Source: Chelydra serpentina
Taxonomy: Eukaryota > Chordata > Testudines > Chelydridae
DNA: 64,000 nt
Direction: 5' to 3'
NCBI GenBank assembly: GCA_037349315.1
Contig: JBAIAC010000023.1
Location: forward strand, 35,812,501-35,876,500
Below the pieces are notes generated by a model. It saw only the letters and a list, made by a program, of their open reading frames with translations, did no database searches and had not been told where the DNA came from. This document shows positions 11,325-22,279 of this stretch, in pieces (position 1 is the first letter of the stretch; every line of letters begins with the position of its first letter). The position numbers were made by a program, and so were the translations under genes.

Positions 11325-12512
11325 CTGACTCACAGTACCTAGAATTCTAGCTATTATGTATAGCTGAAGAGCAGAGGATATATGTATTCTAGGGTAGTGT
11401 AACAAGCCATAGAGAGATGTATACTTAAGACACAGTTTAATTCTAGTTATTATGGGACAGATCCTGAGCTGATTTCCACCAGCTGAGGACCTAGTTAATA
11501 GGACCCAAGTTTACTATCCTAAATGCATGCTGACTTCAAGGAAAGCAGAATTAGGCCCACCCTCCATATGTGCGTACGGTTGGCTTGTGTGATTTTACTT
11601 CTTTGGACCATATTCTGCCATTGTTCTACCTGTAAAACTCCCATTGAAATAAGTAGGAGTGTTATTGGACTTTGAGGCCAACAGTGATGGCAAGATAGAA
11701 GTCTGTGCTAAGAGAGTTCAACGGGGTGTCTCATCATGGTGGGATGTCTACCAACAAACCTGGAGGATTACATAAAATCCTCCTAACCTAGCAACGTTTG
11801 CCTGTCACTGTTCATTATCCAGTTCATCCACACATCTCACCAATGGCAAAGGACCTCACGGTTTCCTTGGGTGTTTGGACTGTGATGGAACATAGATCAG
11901 CAGTCTCACACTCTGCAGTCGTTTCCCCTCTCCCTCGTTCGGCAAGGTAGCTTGAAAATGATTTAAGAGCGATATCAGAGCAGCATTGGCTGCTGAAGTT
12001 TGGTAATTAATATCCTGCAGTTACCGAAGTCAAAAGCTTTCCTAAGATCAAGCTAAATGGCTCATCACATTTTCCTTTGATCAAAGGCAGGGAAGATTTT
12101 TGTCTGTGAATTCTGATAGTGCAGTCGTAGTGAAATATACAGGAATGGCCTGCAGCCTCAGCGCTTCTCATTCAGGAGTTTATTCATGCACAGGCTGGAT
12201 TGCAAATGGCGTGTTCCATAATTGCATATGAAATATGGGACAATAACTAATAATGTTCTGCTGTCATTAGCATCGTCAGGTATTATTGGATAAATAGACT
12301 AAGATGATTCCAATTACAGCAACGGCTAATTATTTGAGAAAGTTGCAGATTTTTGTTCTTTCCAGTGAGTAATTAGGTGAGTTAATGAAAGAAGAAATAT
12401 CCAAAATTTTGCACGGAGATGATCCAGTCTAGTGCACTTCAGTCACCTGAAAACAAAGTCCTTTGTCATTTTCAGTAAGTGAAAGGGTTCTAAAGATGGT
12501 TTAAAGAAGTTC
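11325..12512. other. Non-coding stretch, AT-rich part may be conserved
   Basis: No gene is visible. At 12190-12420 the sequence is AT-rich, repeat-free and has homeodomain-like cores (TAATTA, CAATTA) and octamer-like ATGCATAT/ATTGCATATG words. This is the general look of a conserved non-coding element, but conservation cannot be judged from one sequence. Confidence 0.4.
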
Positions 12513-12517
12513 CTGGA

Positions 12518-12887
12518 TGTGACAGGGTGCTGAGTAAGGAGGGCTTCATCAGCTCCCTGCCACTCCAGGCCCAATCCAGGGGAATGGATTGGGGCTGGTT
12601 GAACAGCCCTGTGCCTCCCCCGCAACGACAAACAGCTGCCAGCCTAATTAGCCAGGGGCTTTAAAGGCTGGGGGGAAGAGAAAGGCTAGGCACAGAGAGG
12701 GGTGGGTCCTTCTAGTTTGCTGCTGGCAAAGTTTGGCTGTGAAAATCCTGTACATAGATAGTAAGGTGGTGGTGGGAACAGCTGTAAATAAAGAGCACTG
12801 GTGTTTGCATCAACCTGAGGTGTCCCTGACTGATTTGTGAGGGAAGCGGGGCAGAAACCAGAGGGGCCCAGCTTGTGCCTCACTACA
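12518..12887 (+). mobile_element. Solo LTR of an endogenous retrovirus, 370 bp
   Basis: It starts TGTGACAGGGTGC and ends CCTCACTACA, giving the TG...CA ends of a retroviral LTR. Identical 5-bp flanks CTGGA lie at 12513-12517 and 12888-12892. A TTTAAAGG box near 12659 could be the TATA element, and AATAAA at 12787-12792 is a poly(A) signal, so the orientation is plus. No internal retroviral genes flank it. It therefore arose by recombination between two LTRs. ERV class is not determined. Confidence 0.85.
12787..12792 (+). promoter_or_regulatory. Poly(A) signal within the solo LTR
   Basis: AATAAA lies in the 3' part of the LTR, about 95 bp before its end. This is where the R-region processing signal of a retroviral LTR is expected. 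Confidence 0.6.
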
Positions 12888-13171
12888 CTGGATCACTGAG
12901 CAATTTTTCTGGCATCTAGAAACATCTCCGATCTAGAGACTTCCAGCTGCAGGGGGAAACAGATGAAAGTTTGGTTAGGACAGAATTCATAGCAGATACG
13001 TTTGTTGAGCAGGAAATCCTTCTGCAGGCAACTTACCCTTGATCGCAATTGGAATTAGTCCAAGTAAAAGCCAAGAAAGGACTACCCTGTATAATTAAAA
13101 TAAGGTATGACAGTCTAAACACTAAGCGTTGGTGAAATTAACCTATGTATGGAAGACGGTTTCTTGTTTTA

Positions 13172-13445
13172 GGGCTTGTCTACACTACCTGCAGGATCGG
13201 TGGGCAGCAATCGATCCAGCGAGGGTCAATTTATCGTGCCTTGTATAGACGCAATAAATCGACCACTGAGCGCTCTCCCATCGACTCTGGTACTCCACCA
13301 GAATGAGAAGCGCAAGCGGAGTCGACGGGAGAGCGTCAGCTGTCGACTTACCACAGTGAAGACACCGCGGTGAGTAGATCTAAGTACGTTGACTTCAGCT
13401 ACGTTATTCACATAGCTGACCCCGCGTGGAAGTGTAGACAAGCCA
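13172..13445. mobile_element. Harbinger-like non-autonomous element, 274 bp
   Basis: The ends are GGGCTTGTCTACACT and AGTGTAGACAAGCC, near-perfect inverted repeats of 14 bp. Trinucleotides TTA lie at 13169-13171 and 13446-13448, which fits the 3-bp TWA target duplication of PIF/Harbinger elements. The inside has long complementary segments (CGACTCTGG / GTCGACGGGAGAGCG) and no real coding frame. The two open frames here, on opposite strands, are by-products of the palindrome. Confidence 0.7.
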
Positions 13446-13744
13446 TTAGAGCGAGCCTTGTCTAGTAGTTAAGAGCCTGATCCTAAACTCATTGAAGTCA
13501 ATGGCAGTCATTCTATTTACCATCAGGTCATAGGTCTGTCATGTAATTTTCCTCGACTAAGCTTTGTATTCTTAGCATCCATTTCTTGACTAAAAATAGC
13601 CCCTTTCCCATTAGTTTTATTCTTTGCTGTTTTCTACGGCTAGTTGGTAGGAGCAGTACTGTGCAGCAACCTGTCCATTCTTATTCACGCCTTTGTTATC
13701 GTGTGTCTTTAATTTGGAATAAAAGCAATAAAAAACTACCACTT

Positions 13745-13915
13745 TTCATCTGCAGATCTCAAACCATTATACATCATTCCCCATTTACAAAGGAGCATTA
13801 TCACCATTTTATCAAAGGGGAAACTGAGGCCAAAGTCATCCGGCAATCCTATGACAGAGTTGGGAATACAATCCAGCTCTCCTGAATGCTCCATCTACTA
13901 TGCAACACTGGCTTC
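13745..13915 (-). repeat. MIR-like SINE
   Basis: The plus strand reads as the reverse complement of a MIR/CORE-type SINE. Landmarks are CCCCATTTACAAAGGAGCAT, CATTTTATCAAAGGGGAAAC, TGAGGC, GACAGAGTTGGGAATACAATC and CAGCTCTCCTGA. The tRNA-related head should lie at the high-coordinate end (about 13860-13915). The copy is old and gapped. Orientation and family come from remembered consensus. Confidence 0.65.
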
Positions 13916-13920
13916 CAGTA

Positions 13921-15935
13921 TAATATGAATATGAGAGTATGTGTATGTACATCGATTTCCTGAGGTAGGGTATATTCTTTACTTCTGCTAGAGGTAACTA
14001 CAGCTTATCTAGAGGGTCTATGAGAGAACGCGGATTGCATTTCTTCCTAACCCTAGATGGGCAAAAATCAGAACCGTCTGTTCTTCCCACTACCATGCCT
14101 GCCTCCTTACTCTGGTGGTTCAGATAAAATCTGACTCCCGTTTCAAATCACTCCTGTTTTTTGCAAACCCCAAACCACCCTTGTTGGCCTGAACACCATT
14201 TCAGAACCACTCCACACTTCTGTGAAAAATGGGACACAGAGTTGAACCAGAAGAAGCCTAGCCCAAATGATGAGGCTAATTCTGTGTCAGTCTCCTTCAA
14301 GCAGTGGTATTAGAGCAGAGCAAAGCACTAAACAAACAGTTAATCGGACAAGTAGCCTTGAATGACTGCAAGTGTCTGATTGTAATATGTTGCTATATTC
14401 TCCAGGCAGTGTCTGCTTATTCTGTTTTGCTGGAGGCAGTGTTTTTAAGTGCCTCATTTACTGAACAGATTATGTAGTGATGAGCTGTACAGTTACACTG
14501 ATAACATGTTAATCTCAAAAAGTACTTATCCTCAATGGAGGGTGAGAGAAGTGTACATTTGGGAGGACTAACCAATTCTATTCACCCCGTGGAATAATGA
14601 TAACGTTAACATTAAAACATCGACTCTCAATCATTTGGTCTCAGTGTGAGTCTAGCGACTGATATTACAAATAATAAAAAAAGATTGATTTCCTCTGAAA
14701 TATAACAAACCATTGTGTACTAAAACTACATTTAGATCTGATCTTTGAGAGTTATGCTTCTTACAACAACCCAATCACCCCCAAATCTATTCATAAGTAA
14801 AAATATCTATGCGGGGGGATTTTTCAGTAGTGATGCATCTCAGTTTAGTTGAATGCATTTTGGTGCTAAAATCAGCCACAACCATTACTTATCCTGGCTC
14901 TCTGCTCTTTCTACCCAAGATGTCTAACAAATTCAACTTCTAAAGGCAATCTGTAAAAATTGGGGACTAAACTGTCAGAGAGTTTCACTGGTTTCCTCTG
15001 TAGGCCTTGTCACTAATGAGGAATCTGGTTGTGCTGAAAGAGGCTAGCTCGCTGGCCAGGAAAGAAGGAGAAAGAAAGTTGAAGCGATAAACTCTTCAAT
15101 TTAAAGTGACATTTCTATGTTAGGCTTTTGCTGCTTGCACTCTGGGAGGCTTTGCATAGCAGAGTTGAAAGAGACACAGGGAAAAAAATAACCCCCAATT
15201 TTCAGAAGCCTGGTCTATCCCATTTATTTTTAATACTAATGTGACATAGTTTAATGTTCTGTCGATTAAATTAAACTGCCAGAGTAATGTAGATAGATCT
15301 TCAATTGAATCTCCAGATGAAAAATGATCTGCTTGTCACAGAATTTTTCCTGGTAACCGTCTAGCATTCTGACAGACACACGGCAACTGTAATTTACAAG
15401 GCTTGGAAGGAATCATCATTACCATCGGGAATGGAATGTAATCTTATTCTGGGCTGTGGGCTCCCAACTATGCGGCAGGAAAGAAGCAAAAAACAAACGC
15501 TGGACCTCAAAGAAGTGTGATGGGAAGCACTGCTTAGTTGATAGGAGGCTTATAGTTCTTTCCCATGTCGTGGAGATGTCACATTCCTCCTGCATGAAAT
15601 AAGCATGGCATGCTGCACATTATGTTTAGCGAGGGGACTCTGCACGTGATCCCTTTCCACATGAATTAAAATGGCTAAACTTGTAAGTCAGCATCTCTAA
15701 TGTACCATAAACGCTGTAATATATATAGACTTGATACGCTCTGGGCAGGGAGGTAGCTAGCAGTCATGTAATGCAGACGCCAGGTCTCTTAGCCAAAGCT
15801 GTAGCAGCTCAGCAATCTCTAGGTGGCCTAGTAACCATTAGAGGGGGGTTCAGTGTCACACCGCGTAGGCATGGCTTACAGCCATCATCTCATCAGTATA
15901 TTTATAATGATTTAAGGTTAGCAGTAATCTGATTT
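13921..15935. other. Non-coding stretch, no gene seen
   Basis: No gene, RNA or complete element is visible. The sequence is moderately AT-rich and mostly unique-looking. The segments around 15230-15420 and 15600-15720 lack any repeat resemblance. Confidence 0.5.
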
Positions 15936-16055
15936 AGAATCATAGAAGATTAGGGTTGGAAGAGACCTCAGGAGGTCATCTAGTCCAACCCCCTGTTCAA
16001 AGCAGGACCAACCCCAACTAAATCATCCCAGTCAGGGCTTTGTCAAGACTTTCAC
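15936..16055 (-). mobile_element. CR1 LINE 3' end fragment
   Basis: On the minus strand it reads TTGGGGTTGGTCCTGC, GGGGGTTGGACTAGATGACC, TCCTGAGGTC and ends CTTCTATGATTCT, the CR1 3' terminus. Further 5' it continues CAAAGCCCTGACTGGGATGA, which is CR1 3' UTR and not the tRNA body of the SINE at 8836-9017. It is heavily 5'-truncated, as usual for CR1. Confidence 0.8.
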
Positions 16056-16619
16056 CCTACATCTCCACTGGCTAGAGCATGGATATCTATAGTAACCCTC
16101 GTGGATGGCCCTGGAAAGATACTCATATTCTATTCATGGGAAATCCTATAAGTATCAGGACTGATTCTGGGCTCACTCAAACCCGGGTGAGTGATCCTGC
16201 TCCCATGGAAGTGAGTAGCAAAACTCTCCATTGGCTTCAGTGCGGGCAGACTCATGTGCTTATTTTGATCAGAACCTGGCCTATTATCTGTAAAGCTGCT
16301 CCTAGATTTTAATAACGTGTTTAGTTGAAAGAGAGACACAAGAATAGACATAGATTCTTGGGAGGAGTATGATCTGATCTTTACCTCCAAATTCACAACT
16401 AGTTCTAGAAACTTCAGTTCCTCGCACTTTCTTGTTGCAAATCTTTAAGATTTAAATGTCTCAACGCGCATGATCATTGGCACAGAATTGTAAATATGTT
16501 GTAACCGACCCCACCACATCATGGCACTGAGGTACGCTAGTCCCTTTTAGATAATTGGGAGTGTGTTTTATGAACCATGATCTCAGAGGGAAATTCTACC
16601 TGTGTTCCAAGCACTGGGC

Positions 16620-17255
16620 CTTTGGGAAGGTGTAAGACATACTATCTCTCTGGGCTCAGAGGCCTGCAGCTGGCTGGGTGACTGATTAGCCCCACCAGTT
16701 GCACCCGAGAAAAGACTTGGACCTTAATTAGCTGATCCTTATAAAGGAGGGCAGCAGGAAATGGAGAGGGGAGACTGCAACACCCTCCAGAAAACTGAGG
16801 GGTCAGGGGCAGTGCTCCCAATGTACTGCTACTGCAGAGAGGAATTGCTCCAGAAGCCAAATGGCCAGAAAGGAGGCTGGGTGAAGTCCTCCATTACCAA
16901 GTCTCTAAGAGAAGAGCCAGGAAATGTTGGGTTGCTGAAGTTACTGGTATGAGGGACAGACTTGGGGAAGGGACTACTTGACCTGTACAGACTTTTGAGG
17001 GACGAGTCTGAGGTTTTGATTTGTGGTGTTAAGAAGGCTTAAAACGAAACAGCTAGCCCTGCTGGAAACTGCTTCCCTGGATTCAGTGAGAGAGCTCAGA
17101 TGGAATTACCTCAGGCAGTGAGCTGGCTCAGCGAGAGCAAAACCTGCTCTGATAGGAGGGTGCTATAAGATACGCTCTGTAATGCTGTAAAGAATTGGGG
17201 CCTATCCCTTACTGGATCCCCAGCAAACAACCCCCACACACCAGGAGAATTCTTT
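16620..17255 (+). mobile_element. LTR-like interspersed segment with TATA box
   Basis: Around 16720-16760 a purine-rich leader follows TTAATTAGCTGATCC and TTATAAAGGAGGGCAGC, an arrangement typical of retroviral LTR promoters. The downstream part is rich in GAGG/CTGG words, like the segment at 51090-51600. No TG...CA ends or target duplication could be fixed, so the limits are approximate. It may instead be a non-LTR repeat. Confidence 0.35.
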
Positions 17256-17780
17256 ATGGGGGCTGGCAGGAAGGAAAGGATCCAAATATGTTAGGCACAA
17301 TGGCTTTCAAGTGGAGCCTAAGTGAAGTTCTGGGTTCTTCCCCATTCCCAGACTGACCTTTGGCTCACTCCCCTTTCCTCCAGCTCATGCTAGGGATGTG
17401 GGGTATCTAGCAATGAGGCAGCAGGTTCTTTACATTATGAAACAATACTGTAATTCATAGAGACATTTCTCATGCCCAGGAGCACTCTCTGGAGTTAAAA
17501 AAAATCTCAAATTAAATTTCCAGGGTTAGTTAATTAACCAGGCAAGATGCCTTGAAGCCTGGAGAAGAAGGCGAGCGGCTGAGAATGTAAAAGTTGCATT
17601 TGTTATTTTGACATCCTGGTTTTCTTGGGAGGAAGGGATGGGAAAGAATGTAACATGATGAGAGGAGAACATCTGGCGTATGTTGAATGTAAGACTGCAT
17701 ACAGCAGGAATTTAGTAAATATTTCAAGTATTAGTAGAGGCAGATGGTTGGGAAAATAGTTATCAAAAGGTAGCTATTGG
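17256..17780. other. Non-coding stretch, no gene seen
   Basis: No gene, RNA or bounded repeat was recognised. Confidence 0.5.
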
Positions 17781-17782
17781 AC

Positions 17783-18060
17783 AGATTCATAGATCCATAA
17801 GATAAATCTGGACCCCACTGAAGTCAATGGCAACCTTTCCATTGACTTCAATAGGGTCAGGATTTCCCCCATAGATTTGGGGCCAGAAGGGACATTCTGA
17901 TCATATAGGCCGACCTCCGGCATAATATAGACCATAGAATTCTTGCATGAAGCCCATATCTTGTGGTTGAGGGAGAGCATATTATTTAGAAAGAGACATC
18001 CAGTCTTGATTTAAAGATTTCAAATGACGGAAAATCCACCACTTATGTAAGGTACATGCA
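17783..18060 (-). mobile_element. CR1 LINE 3' end, interrupted by a fold-back insertion
   Basis: Landmarks on the plus strand are ATTCATAGAT, then after the insertion TTTGGGGCCAGAAGGGACAT, CTGATCATATAGGCCGACCT, CATCCAGTCTTGATTTAAAG and AAAATCCACCACTTATGTAA. These match the reverse complement of a turtle CR1 subfamily 3' region (CCAGAAGGGACC...GATCATCTAGTC...GAATCCACCAC). The copy is 5'-truncated. The insertion at 17795-17869 splits its 3' tail. Confidence 0.75.
17795..17869. mobile_element. 75-bp fold-back MITE inside CR1
   Basis: The arms CTGGACCCCACTGAAGTCAA and CATTGACTTCAATAGGGTCA are near-perfect reverse complements. Identical 7-mers CATAGAT (17788-17794 and 17870-17876) flank the insert, and removing it with one copy restores a normal CR1 tail. 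The insertion is therefore younger than the CR1 copy. Confidence 0.75.
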
Positions 18061-18218
18061 AAAGGAAAACGACGACTTGATTAAACTCCCTGTCAGTTTG
18101 TCAGGAATGCTTTGGCATAATGCAGGGCAAGCAACAGAATGAATGGATCTCAGGGAAAACATTCGATTACAGGAAAACTTCATGTACTGGGAACTTAATT
18201 CACCTCCACTTGTGCAGT

Positions 18219-18220
<2 letters not shown>

Positions 18221-18256
<36 letters not shown>
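18221..18256. repeat. TG dinucleotide microsatellite
   Basis: An uninterrupted run of 18 TG units. Likely polymorphic in length. Its reverse strand gives a run of Thr-His codons in one chance frame. Confidence 0.97.
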
Positions 18257-18258
<2 letters not shown>

Positions 18259-18800
18259 AAATTTACACCTTGGCTGGAGTGGATTCACCTCTTGTGGGAG
18301 AAAATAACCCATGTAGTCCTAGTTAATGTGAGCATATTTTCAGTGCCTAACAAATAATAACTCACCATGGTTATCTGCAAGGCAAGCTGACCTCCCCCTG
18401 TCCTGTGCTGACACTGCTTCTCATGGGGGGATGACTTTCTGCACTATTGCCACGGCAAAGGGACAAACCTTCACCTGGTTTAAACTGCCAAAGCCTCGGT
18501 CACATTTCCCACTTCCTCCTCTCCACATTCTTTCTGCCCTCGCAACCATTTATTTGCTGATATTCTCCATGCCTGCTGCGTCCACCGTCTATTTTCCACT
18601 CCCACCATATTCTTCCTTCCCTCTGTGTGCCAAACAAACAACCTGCTCCGACAAGCCCGTAGCTACGCACATGGAGGCTCAGACAGCTGCTTGTATTTGC
18701 CCACGCTTTTGAAAAGGTTGGGCAGAGTGGGTAGACGCTGCCCCTTTTCTGCTGCATGTCCGACTTCTGCAGCCTTTGAGCACAGACTGGGAAAAGATGT
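18257..18800. other. Non-coding stretch, pyrimidine-rich middle
   Basis: From about 18505 to 18625 the plus strand is C/T-rich, and frames on both strands are open by chance. No gene or element was recognised. Confidence 0.5.
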
Positions 18801-18805
18801 TTTAA

Positions 18806-19190
18806 TTACAGCTGGTTGGAAATTTTCTGGCTAAATGTTTTTCGGTCAGAAAATGTCGATTTGTTGCATGTGAATTATTTTGTAGAAATGTGTTGATTTT
18901 GACCAACGTTCATGTTTGAAAGAAAAATTGAACAATAAAAAGCGTTTCACTAAGGTAGAGCATTCTGCTTCAACCTTTCTGGGATGTAACCTTTTGGTTT
19001 GCCATTTAGAAACGCCTTCTCATTTCAATTTTTAAAACTTTTTCTTATATAATATACATTTGAAAGCCAAAATCAGAACAAAATATTCCAATTTTATTGC
19101 AACACAATATTTTAATAGCTCAAAGGTGATATTTCCCCCAAAATTTCATTGCATGGGAAATTTCTAAATTTTTGTTTTCATTCTGCTTCA
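18806..19190. repeat. AT-rich 'agctggt...aaaatg' dispersed repeat
   Basis: It opens with CAGCTGGTTGGAAATTTTC and continues with GTCAGAAAATGTCGATTTG and many TTTCA/GAAAA words. Similar openings or closings occur at about 21451 (CAGCTGGTTTTAG), 26071 (TCTGACCAGCTCTAG) and 46377 (TTCTGACCAGCTCTG). This fits a degraded palindromic repeat with AGAGCTGGT ends that I recall from turtle genomes. The boundaries are uncertain. Confidence 0.35.
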
Positions 19191-19319
19191 GAACAGAAAA
19201 AAACACCTGAACTTGCAGAACGCCCCACGAAACAAAAAATCTGCTTCCCACCCAATTCTAATGTTAATACGACTTTTGGAAAAACAAGAGTGACCAGTTC
19301 TTCCATCCATAGTCTGGGG

Positions 19320-19602
19320 TAGGGGCAGGCAACCTATGGCGCGTGTGCCAAAGGCGGCACGCGAGCTGATTTTCAGTGGCACGCACACTGCCTGGGTCCT
19401 GGCCACCGGTCTGGTGGGCTCTTCCTAAATATTTTTAAAACCTTATTTACTTTACATACAACAATAGTTTAGTTATATATTATAGACTTATAGAAAGAGA
19501 CCTTCTAAAAACTTTAAAATGTATTACTGGCATGCAAAACCTTAAATTAGAGTGAATAAATGAAGACTCGGCACACCACTTCTGAAAGGTTGCTGACCCC
19601 TG
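19320..19602. mobile_element. hAT-type non-autonomous element, 283 bp
   Basis: The left end is TAGGGGCAGGCAACCTATGG and the right end is AGGTTGCTGACCCCTG, imperfect inverted repeats. Identical 8-mers GTCTGGGG (19312-19319 and 19603-19610) flank it, the 8-bp duplication of hAT transposition. The inside is AT-rich with TGCAAAACCTTAAATTAGAG and has no transposase. Confidence 0.92.
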
Positions 19603-19610
19603 GTCTGGGG

Positions 19611-20849
19611 TATGCTCCAGTAGAGCAGGCCACAAAAGTCTCATGATTGGTTTGCTGAAGTGTCTTGAGTGACCTAGCTGTGGGAAGTGCTTTAAATCCA
19701 GCTCCCAGTGGACTAGTGTCCATATCTCATAAACCACCATCTAATAGGCAGCCTTATTAGAGAGACCAAGATCTGATTGGCATGGAGACTGACCTATCTT
19801 CTTGCTCTTACAGGGGCAGGCCCACTACATGTGGACATAAATATAGGATGTGCTCTCCCTATTCTTTGGCTACTGAGAATTTTAGTCTCTAGAGCTGTCA
19901 AAACAGCCTCTTTTACAAGCGCTACATTCACACACACGAATAAAATTAATAAATAGCGGGAGTGAACGACTCCAGTGAAGTTTTTGTAATGCTGCCTTTT
20001 CTTCTGGAAAAGGTTATAGTATAATCACCCAACTCGTAAAGTAACCTAACTAATAGATTTTTAAAAAATAGACGGATATACAAATAGATAACATTAAAAT
20101 ATAAAAAAAAATGGTAGGGGGAATTCATTAAGTGCGTGTTAAAAGCTTTGGATTCAACTTTGTAGCTCTATCATCACAAGTAAACTCAAATGATAATTAT
20201 CTGACAGGCAAGTACCATGATAACTCTAAAAACACATTACGTGTCTTTTTTTTCCCCAGAAACCCTTGAGAGCTAAGTCAGGATTTGAGCTTTTTTAAAA
20301 TGTTCACCGTCAATATTTTTTCTATGCTAGATCTCAAGAAGAAAACAAATGCAGCATAATCTGAACATTGCAACATGTGTGTTTATAGAACACAGCATGG
20401 AGGGACATCAGTCACATTAGCTAATAAACTCTTACTTCTATTAAACCATCCTTCATTACCACCCGTCCCCCAGTTATATCTATTATTTATTTAAAATTGA
20501 AGCTGGCTTGTGAAAGATTTCCTTTCTATAACAGATTCAGCTAATGGTCTGTTTTCTTGTAATTTATACTAATAATGATTGCCATACTGTTTTAATATAT
20601 TTCAAAGACTTCAACAACTTTATGTGGTAAGACTGCTATTATATACTCAAGTGACTGGTTTTATGGAAGAACCACAGTTAGATCAAAAGTGAAAGAAGGG
20701 GAAATAAAATATAACACCAGTTCTCACAGCTCGTATTGCTAGCAAACAAATGAAAAGGGCAAAAAGGACAAAAGATGTATAAAATATTGATACTACAAGC
20801 CACTGTCTTTGAACAGTATTATTTTCCAACAGAAATGGTGGAAGCTCTT
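19611..20849. other. Non-coding stretch, no gene seen
   Basis: AT-rich and unique-looking. No gene, RNA or bounded element was recognised. Confidence 0.5.
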
Positions 20850-20978
20850 TGCTTGGGTCATTTATTACCGGAGTGGACAAAATCCTAGAGAATCCACTGT
20901 ATAGAACAATCCTGGGTTGATTCCCAGGGGATGGAATAGATGATCCCTTAGTTATCTTTTCCATCTCTAATTTTTAGG
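20850..20978 (+). mobile_element. Degraded CR1 3' end
   Basis: The plus strand carries GGATGGAATAGATGATCCCT followed by TTTTCCATCTCTAATTTTTA. This matches the GGACTAGATGACC...CTTCCAACCCT...ATT tail of CR1 with many changes, preceded by a diverged CR1 3' UTR. The minus-strand open frame here is a chance frame. Confidence 0.5.
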
Positions 20979-22279
20979 AGGCCACGGTACATTTAACTCC
21001 TTCACTGCTGAACACAAATGCAATCTCTAGATGTTCAGGAATTGCATATGCCAGCATCTTCTAGGGCCCAGTACTGCCAGATGCTTCAGGCTCAATCATA
21101 AGCTCCACGCAACATGGGTTGCTGCTTCCCATCCCACGGAGATGGACAGAAAGTGGGGGTGACGGGTAAGGCAGGACGTAGGTGGACCTCACTGACATAT
21201 CTCCAAAGCACCATCTAATGCACCAGAACTGGCACGGATCGGGTAGGAGGAATCTGAGTGAGCAAAAGGATTGGCATAGGTTACTTTCCCCCAGAGGAAG
21301 GGGGAAGTGAAGCTGAGAGTCACAATCTAGTTCCTGACCTCCTGGAAAGTTTTAACTGAAAAACTGGAACATTAACAACAGGAAAAAAATGATTTTTCCC
21401 CAATTATTTTTGGTTTGAAAAAAGGCCAATTTTTTGTTCAGAAAAAATTTCAGCTGGTTTTAGTTAGGGTTAGAGTTAGGGTGTGTCTATGGAAGTGAGG
21501 AATTACTCCTCTTCAGCAGGGCAACAGAATCTGAACCGCTGAATACTGGTACCATTCAAACGGATTCAAATCTGTGTAAATGGAAGTCAACGGGAGCTTT
21601 AGCTGAGTGGAGGCTGTATGAGGACAGCAGGATGTGGATTTGGCATGAGGCGGCATCTCTCCCGCTCACACACAAATATCAATCCATAACATGGGCTGGA
21701 TACAGCCTTAGAGTCTCCTCACAGAAACACACTGCAAAGAGGAGTGACGGGGCATGCACAGTAGCTGAGATTCACAACCCCATATTAATAATCCTGGCTT
21801 CATTTGCTATTTAATACAACAAGGCTTTGTTCATGTTATTAGTGAATGACCTGCAAGACGTTGGAGGAAACAAAGCTGGATTTGAGCTCCATGAACAGCT
21901 GGAGAAAGGGCTTTTGTAAGTGAAATGTTGTTAATACCAACGCCACCTTCTGTACTAAAGGTGGCCACAAAAATCGGACTGTATGGAACGAGTTAGGGGT
22001 CTTATCCAAAGACCATTGAAATCCAGGGTCTCAATGCCAGGAAATATATTTTAAAAACAGAACTTGGTTTTCAACATTCAGTCCTAAAGCTGGAGACCTC
22101 TAAAAATGTAATTTTCTCACATTAGTTAGTTTACAATATGCGTAGCCAGATGCCACTATATTATGAAATAATCTGCACGTGGGCTGACAAATTTAGGCCC
22201 TTGATGCTATTGGCATGTATGTACATGCTTAACTTTACGTACTGTAATTCCATGTAAACCACTTGAGGTACTCATCATG
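20979..22279. other. Non-coding stretch, no gene seen
   Basis: A short tract near 21360-21455 with AAAAAATG, TTTTGGTTTGAAAAAAGGCC and CAGCTGGTTTTAG resembles the AT-rich dispersed repeat at 18806-19190. Nothing else was recognised. Confidence 0.5.

Noticed and set aside
13176..13441. Opposed frames of 65 and 71 codons
   Set aside because: Both are by-products of the palindromic Harbinger-like element.
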